Made by a program: the position numbers and the translations under genes. This document shows, in pieces, positions 16,647 to 25,418 of a stretch of DNA of 64,000 nt. This DNA is from Marinobacterium aestuarii (GTDB lineage: Bacteria > Pseudomonadota > Gammaproteobacteria > Pseudomonadales > Balneatricaceae). The notes beneath the pieces are model-generated. The model was given only the letters and a program-made list of their open reading frames with translations. It was not told the DNA's origin and ran no database searches. Numbering within the stretch: the first letter of the stretch is position 1; the number at the start of each line of letters is the position of its first letter. Location: contig NZ_CP015839.1 of NCBI RefSeq assembly GCF_001651805.1, positions 1,364,001-1,428,000 on the forward strand, written 5' to 3'.

Positions 16647-17552
16647 CTACTTGACCAGCAGGAATTCCAGCAGCGCCTTTTGGGCGTGCAGGCGGTTTTC
16701 TGCTTCGTCGAAAACAATGGAGCGGGGATCATCCAGCATGTCTTCGCTGATTTCCTCGCCCCGGTGGGCCGGCAGGCAGTGCAGGAAGACGGCGTCGGGG
16801 TTGGCCAGGTCCATCAGTGCGGGGCTCACCTGGAAACCGACAAATTTGCGCTCGCGCATGCGCTGCTCGTCTTCCTGACCCATGGATGCCCAAACGTCAG
16901 TGGCGATCAGGTCGCTGCCGCGCACCGCTTCCTGGGGGTCGCGGAACAGCTGAATGCGGTCACCATGCTCTTGCAGCAGTGACTGCATGGGTTCAAAGCC
17001 TTCCGGACAGCAAATGTGCAGGCGGAAATCCAGCAGGGCCGCGGCATTGATATAGGAGTTGCACATGTTGTTGCCATCGCCGATCCAGACCGCAGTCTTG
17101 CCTTGAATCGAGCCGCGATGCTCGTGGTACGCCTGCATGTCAGCCAGCAGCTGGCACGGGTGATAGTCATCCGTAAGAGCGTTGATGACCGGCACCCTGG
17201 AGTACTGGGCGAAGGTTTCCACGGTTTCATGGCTGAAGGTGCGGATCATGACCACGTCGACCATGCTGGAGATAACCCGGGCACTGTCTTCGACCGGCTC
17301 GCCACGGCCAAGCTGCGTATCCCGCGAGGACAGGAACATGGCGTGGCCACCCAGTTGTGCCATGCCGGCTTCGAAAGATACGCGTGTACGCGTCGAGGCC
17401 TTTTCGAAAATCATGGCCATGACGTGGTTCTGCAGCGGCTCGTAGACGACGCCGTCATTGCGCATTTTCTTCAGTTCGCCGGCCCGTACGATGAGCTGTT
17501 TCAGCTCTTCGGAGGACAGGTCTTTAAGTGTTAAAAAATGTCTCGTGCTCAT
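16647..17552 (-). CDS. argF: Ornithine carbamoyltransferase
   Basis: Anabolic ornithine carbamoyltransferase of 301 residues, forming citrulline from ornithine and carbamoyl phosphate. The carbamoyl-phosphate motif is [11 protein letters not shown] near residue 50, and DDYHPCQ and [12 protein letters not shown] carry ornithine and transition-state contacts. It lies 45 bases downstream of argD on the same strand, and argG is about 4.5 kb away, giving an arginine-biosynthesis neighbourhood like that of Pseudomonas. Its short length and the genomic context favour the anabolic over the catabolic ArcB form. Confidence 0.95.
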   Translation of the reverse strand: MSTRHFLTLKDLSSEELKQLIVRAGELKKMRNDGVVYEPLQNHVMAMIFEKASTRTRVSFEAGMAQLGGHAMFLSSRDTQLGRGEPVEDSARVISSMVDVVMIRTFSHETVETFAQYSRVPVINALTDDYHPCQLLADMQAYHEHRGSIQGKTAVWIGDGNNMCNSYINAAALLDFRLHICCPEGFEPMQSLLQEHGDRIQLFRDPQEAVRGSDLIATDVWASMGQEDEQRMRERKFVGFQVSPALMDLANPDAVFLHCLPAHRGEEISEDMLDDPRSIVFDEAENRLHAQKALLEFLLVK

Positions 17553-17597
17553 AGGTAGTATCTGCTTAAGCAGGTCCTCTGAGAGCGGCGGTCGAGG

Positions 17598-18791
17598 TTA
17601 AATTTCCCGCTCGTCAGCCGCATATATCTGGATCAGTTTTGACAGCGTGTTAACCAGCAGGTCTGCTTCGCTATCGCTCAAAATCAGGGGGGGCAGCAGT
17701 CGTACAACGCGGCCACCGCCGGTTACATTCAGCAGGATGCCCTTGACCTTGGCCAGCACCGCAAGTTCGGTGCCTGCTTCTGTCAGCTCAATGCCGATCA
17801 TCAGGCCCTTGTTGCGGATTTCCCGAATGTAGTCCGAATCGCCCAGCTGGGCGCGAAAACCGTCGCAGATGCGCTGGCCCAGTTGCTCGGCGCGCTGGCA
17901 GAGGTTTTCGCTCTGAATGGTATCAACCACAGCCAAGGCCGCAGCGCAGGCCAGTGGGTTGCCGCCGTAGGTCGAGCCGTGGGTGCCCGGAGACAGGATA
18001 GTGGCAGCTTTGCCAGCAGCCAGACAAGCACCAATTGGCACGCCATTGCCCAGACCTTTGGCTGTTGTTACCACGTCCGGCAGGATGGCGTTGTGCTGAT
18101 ACGCAAAATATTTGCCAGTACGGCCGTTGCCGGTCTGGACTTCGTCCAGCATCAGCAGCCATTCGTGCTCATCGCAGATGTCGCGCAGCTGGTTGAGGTA
18201 GTTGTCGGCGGGAATGCGAATGCCGGCTTCGCCCTGTACCGGTTCCACCAGGATGGCAACCACATTGGGGTTGTTGGCGGCGATGGTACGAATGGCGTCG
18301 ACATCATCGTAGGGTGCACGTACGAAACCGCTGACCAGGGGTTCGAAACCCACCTGCACAGCCCGGTTGCCGGTGGCGCTCAGGGTGGCAAGGGTGCGGC
18401 CGTGAAAGGAGTTTTCCATGACAATAATGGCCGGGTTGTCGATGCCTTTCTGGTGGCCGAAGCGACGTGCCAGCTTGATGGCGGCTTCGTTTGCCTCTGC
18501 ACCTGAGTTGCCAAAGAACACGCTGTCCATGCCGGCGATGGCGCACAGGCGTTCGGCCAGGCGCTCCTGCAGCGGAATGGTGTACAGATTCGAGGTGTGA
18601 ATCAGGCGGGAGGCCTGTTCGCTGATGGCGTGGGTGACGGCCGGGTGGCTGTGACCCAGGCCGCACACGGCGATGCCGGACAGTGCATCCAGGTACTTGT
18701 TGCCGTCTGTGTCATACAGCCAGGCGCCTGCGCCATGGTCGAAGGCAACCGAGAGCCTGTTATATGTATTCATGATAGGCGTAGCTGCCAT
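17598..18791 (-). CDS. argD: Acetylornithine aminotransferase
   Basis: A 397-residue PLP-dependent class III aminotransferase that converts N-acetylglutamate semialdehyde to N-acetylornithine; homologues also serve in lysine synthesis. Motifs include the phosphate-binding FGNSGAEANEAAIKLAR near residue 100, LLMLDEVQTGNGRTG near 220 and the PLP lysine in VTTAKGLGNGVPIG near 250. It reads directly into argF (45-base gap), so an argD-argF operon is likely. Family members of this size could also be succinylornithine transaminases; the argF linkage favours ArgD. Confidence 0.94.
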   Translation of the reverse strand: MAATPIMNTYNRLSVAFDHGAGAWLYDTDGNKYLDALSGIAVCGLGHSHPAVTHAISEQASRLIHTSNLYTIPLQERLAERLCAIAGMDSVFFGNSGAEANEAAIKLARRFGHQKGIDNPAIIVMENSFHGRTLATLSATGNRAVQVGFEPLVSGFVRAPYDDVDAIRTIAANNPNVVAILVEPVQGEAGIRIPADNYLNQLRDICDEHEWLLMLDEVQTGNGRTGKYFAYQHNAILPDVVTTAKGLGNGVPIGACLAAGKAATILSPGTHGSTYGGNPLACAAALAVVDTIQSENLCQRAEQLGQRICDGFRAQLGDSDYIREIRNKGLMIGIELTEAGTELAVLAKVKGILLNVTGGGRVVRLLPPLILSDSEADLLVNTLSKLIQIYAADEREI

Positions 18792-19116
18792 GTTCGTGCT
18801 CCCTACAACGCAAAAAGGCAGCCCTGGCTGCCAAACAAAAGAAAGGCATTCTATTGACTGGCATTCATTTTGGCAATGGATGTCGTGCGGGCAGACGTTC
18901 GCGGCAGTGGCGGACGAGGGCTAATGCGTAAAAAACGCTCACGGCCGGGGTTGAAATACCGCGCCTTTGGCGCAATATACTGGCCTGTGTCAGGTGGGTA
19001 GAAGTCGGCGTGCGGGTGTTTTTTGCCTGACTCTTTTGCTCGGATATATGGTAGGCTGATACAAGGCGTTCGCGCACGGCGGACTAGAGTTTCACTGTAG
19101 TTTTAAAGGTGTATCA
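18792..19116. other. Divergent intergenic region, argD / grxD
   Basis: A 325-base gene-free stretch between the divergently transcribed argD and grxD. A candidate grxD promoter is TTGAAA at 18951-18956 with TATACT at 18976-18981; the 19-base spacer is long, so it is weak. The spacer contains GCGCCTTTGGCGC, a small palindrome. No ORF or RNA gene is evident. Confidence 0.45.
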
Positions 19117-19455
19117 ATGAGTGTGATCGATACTATCAAAGAGCAGGTCGAGAAAAATACCATCCTGCTTTATATGAAGGGCACGCCGCGTTTCCCGCAA
19201 TGTGGTTTTTCATCCCGTACAGTCGAAGCTGTGATGAATTGTGGCGAGCGCTTCGCGTTCGTGAACATCCTGGAAAACCCTGAAATTCGTGCCGAGCTGC
19301 CCAAGTATGCGAACTGGCCGACCTTCCCACAGTTGTGGGTCAATGGTGAGCTGGTGGGCGGTTGCGATATCGTCTGCGAGATGGCTGCCAATGGTGAGCT
19401 GGAAACGCTGATCAAGCAGGCCGCAGCGAACCAGGCTCCTGAAGAAGAAGCCTGA
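19117..19455 (+). CDS. grxD: Monothiol glutaredoxin, Grx4 type
   Basis: A 112-residue monothiol glutaredoxin that binds and transfers [2Fe-2S] clusters with glutathione and BolA partners. The active site is CGFS in PQCGFSSRTVE near residue 30. The WPTFPQLWVNGELVGGCDIV segment contains the glutathione-binding TVP-like loop and the GG-D motif. It is followed by an intrinsic terminator at 19476-19514. Its place beside the peroxiredoxin and RNase T genes mirrors Pseudomonas. Functionally it fits with the Isc machinery further along this window. Confidence 0.95.
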   Translation: MSVIDTIKEQVEKNTILLYMKGTPRFPQCGFSSRTVEAVMNCGERFAFVNILENPEIRAELPKYANWPTFPQLWVNGELVGGCDIVCEMAANGELETLIKQAAANQAPEEEA

Positions 19456-19475
19456 GTTAATACAGCATTTATTCT

Positions 19476-19514
19476 TTCGGCGTGATCGCGCACAGTGGTC
19501 ACGCCGAAGTTTTT
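19476..19514 (+). terminator. Intrinsic terminator after grxD
   Basis: TTCGGCGTGA (19476-19485) pairs exactly with TCACGCCGAA (19499-19508), followed by GTTTTT. It separates grxD from the peroxiredoxin gene, whose start is 38 bases further on, so the peroxiredoxin probably has its own promoter or depends on read-through. Confidence 0.85.
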
Positions 19515-19552
19515 AAGCGTTGAAATACGACGACTAACGGAGAAGAGAAGTA

Positions 19553-20155
19553 ATGGGCGTACTAGTTGGCAAGCAAGCACCGGACTTTACCGCAGCGGCT
19601 GTTCTGGGCACTGGCGAAATCGTTGATTCCTACAACCTGAAAGAAGCCATCAAGGGTAAATACGGCCTGGTTTTCTTTTACCCGCTGGATTTCACTTTCG
19701 TTTGCCCGTCTGAGCTGATCGCACTGGATCACCGTGTTGCGGCATTCAAAGAGCGTAACGTTGAGGTTATCGGTGTTTCCATCGATTCCCAGTTCTCGCA
19801 CAACGCATGGCGCAACACCCCTGTTAATCAGGGTGGTATCGGTCCTGTTAAGTACACTCTGGTGGCTGACATCAAGCACGAAGTCTGCCAGGCGTACGAC
19901 GTTGAGCACGCTGACGGTGTTGCATTCCGCGGCGCTTTCCTGATCGATCAGGAAGGTAACGTACGTGCACAGATCGTCAATGACCTGCCGCTGGGTCGCA
20001 ACATCGACGAGCTGATTCGTCTGGTTGACGCGCTGCAGTTCCACGAAGAGCATGGCGAAGTTTGCCCGGCTGGCTGGAACAAGGGTGACAAGGGTATGAA
20101 CGCTTCTCCGGAAGGCGTTGCCGCTTACCTGGCTGAAGAATCCGGCAAGCTGTAA
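19553..20155 (+). CDS. Typical 2-Cys peroxiredoxin (AhpC/Prx1 type)
   Basis: A 200-residue thiol peroxidase that reduces hydrogen peroxide and alkyl hydroperoxides. The peroxidatic cysteine is in DFTFVCPSE near residue 50 and the resolving cysteine in GEVCPAGWNKG near residue 168. The C-terminal tail after that cysteine is long, as in Prx1/AhpC proteins that can be overoxidised. No AhpF is adjacent, so thioredoxin is the probable reductant. An AGAAGAGAAG purine tract precedes the ATG. Codon use appears strongly biased, suggesting high expression. A terminator follows at 20206-20233. Confidence 0.93.
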   Translation: MGVLVGKQAPDFTAAAVLGTGEIVDSYNLKEAIKGKYGLVFFYPLDFTFVCPSELIALDHRVAAFKERNVEVIGVSIDSQFSHNAWRNTPVNQGGIGPVKYTLVADIKHEVCQAYDVEHADGVAFRGAFLIDQEGNVRAQIVNDLPLGRNIDELIRLVDALQFHEEHGEVCPAGWNKGDKGMNASPEGVAAYLAEESGKL

Positions 20156-20205
20156 GCCTGCCTGCTGTGCGGGTCGACTCCCTGGAGTTGGCCTCTGCAG
20201 ATATG

Positions 20206-20233
20206 AAAAACCCGTCTTCGTGACGGGTTTTTT
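20206..20233. terminator. Bidirectional terminator between peroxiredoxin and RNase T genes
   Basis: AAAAACCCGTC (20206-20216) and GACGGGTTTTT (20222-20232) form an 11-bp stem around a five-base loop, with a T-run on the right and an A-run on the left. It lies between two convergent genes, so it can serve both. Confidence 0.92.
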
Positions 20234-20262
20234 GCGTTTGGGCGCGGGTTGCTGTTGATGGT

Positions 20263-20919
20263 CTAGTCGTCGTACTGACGGCTTTCCAGTACCATGTCCC
20301 AGCCGCCCAGATCCTTCCAGCGGTTGATGATGGCGCAGAACAATTCGGCGGTCTTGACGGTATCGTAGAGCGCGGAGTGGGCTTTCTTGCCATCGAAATC
20401 GATGCCCGCCACGTCGCAGGCCCGTGCCAGGACGGTCTGTCCATAGGCAAGCCCTGCCAGGGTGGCGGTGTCGAAGGTGGAAAAGGGGTGGAAGGGGTTG
20501 CGTTTGGCGTCGGTGCGGCTCGCCGCAGCCTGAATAAAGCTGTGGTCAAAGGCGGCGTTATGGCCAACCAGAATCGCGCGCTTGCAGTTGTGTGCCTTGA
20601 TCGACTTGCGGATGGGCTTGAAAATATTTTCCAGCGCCAGGGTTTCGGAAATGGCGTTGCGTTCAGGGTCGAAGGGGTCGATGCCGGTGAAGTCCAGTGC
20701 GGATTGCTCCAGGTTGGCACCCTCAAACGGATCAACCGCCTCGTCGAAGCTTTGATCGATCATCAGATAGCCGTTTTCGTCCATCGTCAGAGTGACGGCT
20801 GCGACTTCCAGAAGGGCGTCGGTGCGGGAGTTGAAGCCCGCCGTTTCAACGTCAATAACGACGGGCAGAAAGCCGCGAAAACGGTCTGCCATCAGTTGCG
20901 GAATGGTGCTGTTGCTCAA
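20263..20919 (-). CDS. rnt: Ribonuclease T
   Basis: A 218-residue 3'-5' exoribonuclease that trims the CCA ends of tRNA and the 3' ends of 5S and 23S rRNA. It is a DEDDh exonuclease. The acidic residues are in [10 protein letters not shown] (Exo I), [12 protein letters not shown] (Exo II) and the H-x4-D of [13 protein letters not shown] (Exo III). Size and motifs match E. coli RNase T. It is divergent from motY. In Pseudomonas a pyrC gene sits between rnt and motY; here it is absent. Confidence 0.95.
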   Translation of the reverse strand: MSNSTIPQLMADRFRGFLPVVIDVETAGFNSRTDALLEVAAVTLTMDENGYLMIDQSFDEAVDPFEGANLEQSALDFTGIDPFDPERNAISETLALENIFKPIRKSIKAHNCKRAILVGHNAAFDHSFIQAAASRTDAKRNPFHPFSTFDTATLAGLAYGQTVLARACDVAGIDFDGKKAHSALYDTVKTAELFCAIINRWKDLGGWDMVLESRQYDD

Positions 20920-21084
20920 GAGGAGTCCTTAATTGCCGCGCGTGCAGTCGGTGAGTAAGGCGCTATTCTAGCAACCCAGGCGCGCAGCCTCCATTGCTGA
21001 ACGCATATTCCCGTAGAGTCGAGGCAGTTAAGGGTATATGTTTGTATCGCCGCAGGCCTTTTGTCGGGCTGGGTGTTAAAGGAA

Positions 21085-21999
21085 ATGGGGTTCGGGTCGA
21101 TACACTTGAGTGTGTTCTGGTTCCTGGTTGGGGTGATAAATTTGCTGTGCAGACTTTCGTTGCTATTGCTCGTCTGGCTGGGTGCCGAGACTGCCCTGGC
21201 GGTCACCTATCGGGCTGCGATTGACGATTCGCGCTGGGAGCTGGAGTCCTCCAAGTTCAGTTGCCGTCTGAGTCAGGCTGTGCCGGCTTACGGGCGGGCG
21301 CTGTTTGAGCGCGAGGCGGGGGAGGATGTGCGTTTCAGCCTGCGTGCGGTTGAGCAGGTGAATGCCTCGGCGCAGGCGTTGCTGGTGGCTGAGGCGCCGC
21401 CCTGGCGGCCGGGCGCGGCGCCGCAGATGATTGCGACGCTCAAGGTGGATGCCGCCAGTGGTGATATTGATGTCGCCTCGAACTACGCCCGTCAGATGCT
21501 GGCGTTTCTGTACAAGGGGCTGGTGCCCACATTTACCCGTACCGACTGGCAGGGGACCGCGGAGGCGCTGCGGGTCGGGGTGTCGGCGGCGAATTTTGGT
21601 TCGGCCTATCAGGACTACAGTGGCTGCGTCGAAGGCTTGCTGCCGGTGAACTATCGTCAGGTGGCGCGCACGGCGGTGCTGTTTCCGCCGGCAACTTATG
21701 TGCTGTCTGATTCGGCCCGGGCGCGACTCGACCTGATCGCGCTCTACGTCAAGCATGATGACAGCGTGCAGTCGGTCTATGTGGATGGTCATTCCGATAA
21801 TCTGGGGCGGCGTCTGCTGAATCGGGACCTGTCGAAGAAGCGGGCCGAGGCTGTGACCGAGTACCTGAAGGCCAAGGGCATGGATGAATCCATGATCACC
21901 ATGCGCTTTCATGGCGAGCGTTATCCGGTGGTGCCCAATAATTCGGCGGCGAATCGGGATCGCAACCGCCGCGTCACTATCCGTCTTGAGCGTGAATAG
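21085..21999 (+). CDS. motY: MotY-like flagellar T-ring protein with OmpA domain
   Basis: A secreted protein resembling MotY, which forms the periplasmic T-ring that anchors the stator around the flagellar basal body. The start is uncertain. ATG 21085 gives about 304 residues; GTG 21133 would leave a cleaner signal peptide (CRLSLLLLVWLGAETALA). The mature N-terminal domain has the MotY-type YRAAIDDSRWELESSKFSC. The C-terminal third is an OmpA peptidoglycan-binding domain (VYVDGHSDNLG ... LSKKRAEAVTEYL ... NRDRNRRVTI). Other flagellar genes are not nearby, as is usual for motY. The rnt-motY-argG neighbourhood matches Pseudomonas. Confidence 0.85.
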   Translation: MGFGSIHLSVFWFLVGVINLLCRLSLLLLVWLGAETALAVTYRAAIDDSRWELESSKFSCRLSQAVPAYGRALFEREAGEDVRFSLRAVEQVNASAQALLVAEAPPWRPGAAPQMIATLKVDAASGDIDVASNYARQMLAFLYKGLVPTFTRTDWQGTAEALRVGVSAANFGSAYQDYSGCVEGLLPVNYRQVARTAVLFPPATYVLSDSARARLDLIALYVKHDDSVQSVYVDGHSDNLGRRLLNRDLSKKRAEAVTEYLKAKGMDESMITMRFHGERYPVVPNNSAANRDRNRRVTIRLERE

Positions 22000-22001
22000 C
22001 C

Positions 22002-22030
22002 TTCTGAGTCCCGTGCTTTGCTGATATAAT
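22002..22030 (+). promoter_or_regulatory. Candidate argG promoter
   Basis: A perfect -10 TATAAT (22025-22030) lies 17 bases after a weak -35-like TTCTGA (22002-22007), directly behind the motY stop and 100 bases before argG. Confidence 0.5.
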
Positions 22031-22129
22031 ACTGCGTTTTTTCGCCAACAGATTCTTTGCCCGGTTGCTGTCGTTGTGGGTCCTTGTGCTCGCTGCCGGC
22101 TGTCGGGTGATTTCATGTGGAGCCAATAG

Positions 22130-23356
22130 ATGTCGGATATTAAAAAGGTTGTGCTGGCCTACTCCGGCGGACTTGATACGTCTGTTATCGTCCGCTGGTT
22201 GCAGGATACCTATAATTGCGAAGTGGTCACCTTTACTGCCGATCTGGGGCAGGGGGAAGAGGTTGAGCCTGCGCGTGCCAAGGCAGAGGCTCTGGGTGTA
22301 AAGGAAATTTACATCGAAGACCTGCGTGAAGAGTTCGTGCGTGACTTCGTATTCCCGATGTTTCGTGCCAATACCGTGTACGAGGGTGAGTACCTGCTGG
22401 GTACCTCCATCGCACGCCCGCTGATTGCCAAGCGACTGATTGAAATAGCCAACTCAACCGGCGCCGATGCCATTTCCCATGGCGCGACCGGCAAGGGTAA
22501 TGATCAGGTGCGTTTTGAGCTGGGTGCCTATGCGCTCAAGCCGGGCGTCAAGGTGATCGCGCCCTGGCGTGAGTGGGATCTGACGTCCCGCGAAACCCTG
22601 ATGAAATATTGTGAAGAGCGCAATATTCCGGTCGATTTCGCAGGCAAGAAGAAAAAGTCTCCGTACTCCATGGACGCCAATCTGCTGCATATCTCCTATG
22701 AAGGTGGTGTGCTGGAAGATCCCTGGGCGGAAGCGGAAGATGATATGTGGCGCTGGTCGGTGTCGCCTGAGCAGGCGCCGAATGAGGCGACCTACATTGA
22801 GCTGACCTACGCCAAGGGCGATATCGTTGCCATCGATGGCGAGGCTATGTCTCCAGCGACTGTGCTGGAAACGCTGAACCGGATCGGTGGTGCAAACGGC
22901 ATTGGTCGTCTGGATATCGTCGAGAACCGCTTTGTTGGCATGAAGTCCCGTGGCTGTTACGAGACGCCGGGTGGCACCATCATGCTGCGTGCTCACCGTG
23001 CCATTGAGTCCATTACGCTGGACCGTGAAGCTGCGCACCTGAAAGACGAACTGATGCCGCGTTATGCAGAGACCATCTATAACGGTTTCTGGTGGTCTGA
23101 AGAGCGCAAGATGATGCAGCAGTTGATCGATTACAGCCAGCGTCACGTGAACGGTGATGTGCGCCTGAAATTGTACAAGGGCAATGTCGAAGTTGTGGGT
23201 CGTCGCTCTGTCGATAGCCTGTTTGATGAAAGCATTGCGACCTTCGAGGACGATGCCGGGTCCTATGATCAGAAGGATGCAGAGGGCTTTATCAAGCTGA
23301 ATGCGTTGCGTATGCGCATTGCGGCAAGCAAGGGTCGCAATCTGCTGGAAGACTGA
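22130..23356 (+). CDS. argG: Argininosuccinate synthase
   Basis: A 408-residue enzyme joining citrulline and aspartate with ATP to form argininosuccinate. The N-type ATP-pyrophosphatase P-loop is [14 protein letters not shown] near residue 8, with [13 protein letters not shown] near 120 and [17 protein letters not shown] near 175. The length matches the bacterial type I enzyme. The gene is flanked by its own candidate promoter and by a strong terminator at 23441-23475, so it is probably monocistronic. It complements argF and argD in this window. Confidence 0.97.
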   Translation: MSDIKKVVLAYSGGLDTSVIVRWLQDTYNCEVVTFTADLGQGEEVEPARAKAEALGVKEIYIEDLREEFVRDFVFPMFRANTVYEGEYLLGTSIARPLIAKRLIEIANSTGADAISHGATGKGNDQVRFELGAYALKPGVKVIAPWREWDLTSRETLMKYCEERNIPVDFAGKKKKSPYSMDANLLHISYEGGVLEDPWAEAEDDMWRWSVSPEQAPNEATYIELTYAKGDIVAIDGEAMSPATVLETLNRIGGANGIGRLDIVENRFVGMKSRGCYETPGGTIMLRAHRAIESITLDREAAHLKDELMPRYAETIYNGFWWSEERKMMQQLIDYSQRHVNGDVRLKLYKGNVEVVGRRSVDSLFDESIATFEDDAGSYDQKDAEGFIKLNALRMRIAASKGRNLLED

Positions 23357-23440
23357 TCGGCGTCTGATGCTTCAAAAAGCCCGCGGCCGGGTCCAGGTGT
23401 GCGTTATCTGAGGCCTGTCGCTCGCCTGGAGTTTTGACAG

Positions 23441-23475
23441 AATCCGGAACTCACTTGGTGGGTTCCGGATTTTTT
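23441..23475 (+). terminator. Intrinsic terminator after argG
   Basis: AATCCGGAAC (23441-23450) pairs with GTTCCGGATT (23462-23471), extended by CAC/GTG inside, followed by a T-run. The stem core AATCCGG recurs in the fumarase and iscX terminators. Confidence 0.92.
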
Positions 23476-23533
23476 ATGCGTCCTGGCTGGGTGGGCTCTG
23501 TATTGATGTTGTGGCAGAGGTGGGGGTGTGGGC

Positions 23534-23576
23534 AAAAAAAATGCCAGCCGGTGAATGTTACCGGCTGGCATTTTTT
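23534..23576. terminator. Bidirectional terminator next to the suhB-like gene
   Basis: A seven-A run, then ATGCCAGCCGGT (23541-23552) pairing with ACCGGCTGGCAT (23560-23571), then six T. It is placed to stop minus-strand transcription coming out of the suhB-like gene and any read-through from argG. Confidence 0.93.
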
Positions 23577-23609
23577 GCAGCTGCGAGCTTTAAGTGTTGG
23601 CGGGCGCCC

Positions 23610-24422
23610 TTACTTCAGTGATTCGTTCAGGGTAGGGCGAATGCTTTGCAGCAGGGCCTTGAACATTTTCGGGTTGCCGGCCACCAGGTTGCCGCTGGTG
23701 CGATAGCCGGTGCCGCCGGTGAAGTCGCCGACCAGGCCGCCGGCTTCCTGCAGTAGCAGCATGCCTGCTTCGATTTCATTCTGCTGCAGGCCGATCTGGA
23801 AGAATCCGTCCAGGCGTCCTGCAGCGGTGTAGGCCAGGTTCAGGGCTGGAGAGCCGCCGTTGAAGGTCTTGCCGTCTGCCAGGATGATGTTGCGGAACAT
23901 TTCCTGAAATTCGTTCAGGTAGAGCTTGTCGCTGGTGCGGCCGATAAAGCCGGTGCCGATCAGTGAGCCCTGGATGGTTTTGCGGTTACTGACGCGCAGG
24001 CGCTTGCCGTTGAAGTGGGCGCCGTAGCCGCGGCTGCAGGTGAATTCCTCGCCGGCCATCGGGTTCAGGACTATGGCATGCTCGATTTTGCTAGTGCTGT
24101 GACCAGACATGCTGATGGCGAAAACAGGGAGGCCATTGGCGAAGTTGGTGATGCTGTCGATCGGGTTGATGTTCCAGGTGAAGGTCGGGCCTTCCTGTAG
24201 CGGAGCGTGTTCCCCTGAATATTCACCGACGATAGTGTGGCTCGGGTAAGCCTTCTGGATCGTGTGCACCATGGTCCGCTCGGCCTGTACACAGGTCTCG
24301 TTCAGGAATTCAGCGACGCCTTGCTGCTCGGATTTGATCAAATCAAGGCGCTCTACAGCACGTGCGATTTGCTCTCCTGCAAGACGCGCAGCGCGCAGGG
24401 CAATGTTTACCATCGGTTGCAT
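23610..24422 (-). CDS. suhB: SuhB homologue with altered catalytic residues (probable pseudo-enzyme)
   Basis: A 270-residue protein of the inositol-monophosphatase family in the usual suhB position, divergent from trmJ. SuhB is both a phosphatase and a NusA/NusG-associated factor in rRNA transcription antitermination. The canonical WVIDPLDGTTNF is WNINPIDSITNF here. Thus the metal ligand Asp84 (E. coli numbering) is N86, and the Gly-Thr pair that holds the catalytic water is S90-I91. The PWD ligand Asp212 is E216 (QNE). The VD of the N-terminal motif is TC (C44), EES is EYS, and the substrate Glu of EIG is Q209. Only E67 and D89 of the metal site remain. The frame is intact and full length, starting MQPMVNIALRAARLAG. 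Loss of phosphatase activity with the antitermination role kept is inferred. Confidence 0.88.
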   Translation of the reverse strand: MQPMVNIALRAARLAGEQIARAVERLDLIKSEQQGVAEFLNETCVQAERTMVHTIQKAYPSHTIVGEYSGEHAPLQEGPTFTWNINPIDSITNFANGLPVFAISMSGHSTSKIEHAIVLNPMAGEEFTCSRGYGAHFNGKRLRVSNRKTIQGSLIGTGFIGRTSDKLYLNEFQEMFRNIILADGKTFNGGSPALNLAYTAAGRLDGFFQIGLQQNEIEAGMLLLQEAGGLVGDFTGGTGYRTSGNLVAGNPKMFKALLQSIRPTLNESLK

Positions 24423-24555
24423 CAGTAGGGACCTAATATGTAGCGAGCCAAAACCCGGCATTATACAAAAACTGTGGCGCTGGAAGAACACTAATTCACC
24501 TAAAACGGCCTGTTCTGTTAAAATATCGCCCCCTTGAACCTATCAGGCGCGAAAA

Positions 24556-25293
24556 ATGCTCGAGAATATCCGCATTGTGCTGGTCAATACCTCCCATCCG
24601 GGCAACGTTGGCGGCGTGGCGAGGGCGATGAAGAATATGGGGTTGTCTGACCTCTGTCTGGTTGCCCCCAATGACTTTCCCAGTGAGGCGGCGGTGGTGC
24701 GTGCGTCCGGCGCAACCGACCTGCTGGATAATGCCCGCATCGTGCCTGAGCTCACCGATGCTGTGGCGGACTGTCATCTGGTGATCGGAGCCAGTGCCCG
24801 TGGCCGTCACATACCCTGGCCGGTAATAGACCCGCGGGAAATGGCGGCGATTGTGTCCGAAGTGCAGCCGCAGCTGCGTGTTGCCATCGTTTTCGGGCGC
24901 GAAGATCGGGGTTTGACCAACGAAGAGCTGCATTGCTGTCATCAGCATGTACATATCCCATCGGTTGAGGGTTTCAGTTCGCTTAATCTGGCGGCTGCGG
25001 TGCAGGTTATCGCCTATGAGTTGCGCATGATGGCGCTGTCGGGTGCCGCAGTCGAGAAGCCGCGCTGGGGTACGCCCTGGGATATCGATCTGGCCGACAG
25101 TGGCGAGATTGAGCGGATGTTTCAGCATCTGGAGAGCACTCTGGTTGATATCGAGTTCCTGAATCCGGACAATCCCCGTCAGTTGATGCCCCGGCTGCGT
25201 CGCCTTTTGTTGCGTGCGGTGCCGGACAAGGTCGAGGTCAATGTGCTGCGTGGCATTCTGACGGCGGTGAACAAGAAAGTCGGCGGTGGCTGA
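24556..25293 (+). CDS. trmJ: tRNA (cytidine/uridine-2'-O-)-methyltransferase TrmJ
   Basis: A 245-residue SPOUT-class enzyme that 2'-O-methylates position 32 of certain tRNAs using S-adenosylmethionine. N-terminal motif 1 is IRIVLVNTSHPGNVGGVARAMKN, split here by the GNVGG turn. The knot motifs are VAIVFGREDRGLTNEE near residue 115 and IPSVEGFSSLNLAAAVQV near 140. A C-terminal extension of about 80 residues is typical of TrmJ. It is divergent from the suhB-like gene and reads toward iscR. In Pseudomonas a cysE gene sits between trmJ and iscR; here that gene is absent. Confidence 0.93.
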   Translation: MLENIRIVLVNTSHPGNVGGVARAMKNMGLSDLCLVAPNDFPSEAAVVRASGATDLLDNARIVPELTDAVADCHLVIGASARGRHIPWPVIDPREMAAIVSEVQPQLRVAIVFGREDRGLTNEELHCCHQHVHIPSVEGFSSLNLAAAVQVIAYELRMMALSGAAVEKPRWGTPWDIDLADSGEIERMFQHLESTLVDIEFLNPDNPRQLMPRLRRLLLRAVPDKVEVNVLRGILTAVNKKVGGG

Positions 25294-25325
25294 AACGTGG
25301 TGCTGCTGTTGGCGTCGGGTTCGTA

Positions 25326-25383
25326 TTAGCCGACTGTTTTAGTAGGTTAAATAGTTGACCGTTTTTGTAGGCTATTGCATAAT
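25326..25383 (+). promoter_or_regulatory. isc promoter with two tandem IscR type 1 sites
   Basis: Two directly adjacent 25-base sites match the type 1 IscR consensus ATASYYGACTRWWWYAGTCRRSTAT. Site 1 is 25326-25350 (about 21/25) and site 2 is 25351-25375 (about 22/25). Site 2 covers a -35 TTGACC (25355-25360), which is 17 bases from a -10 CATAAT (25378-25383). The layout fits classic repression of the operon by [2Fe-2S]-IscR. Confidence 0.85.
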
Positions 25384-25418
25384 GCTTGCACGAGTCGCCC
25401 GGTGTCGAGAGGAAGCTT

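Noticed and set aside
23610-24422. suhB pseudogene
   Set aside because: There is no frameshift or stop, the length is normal and structural motifs are intact. Selective loss of catalytic residues points to a changed function rather than decay.
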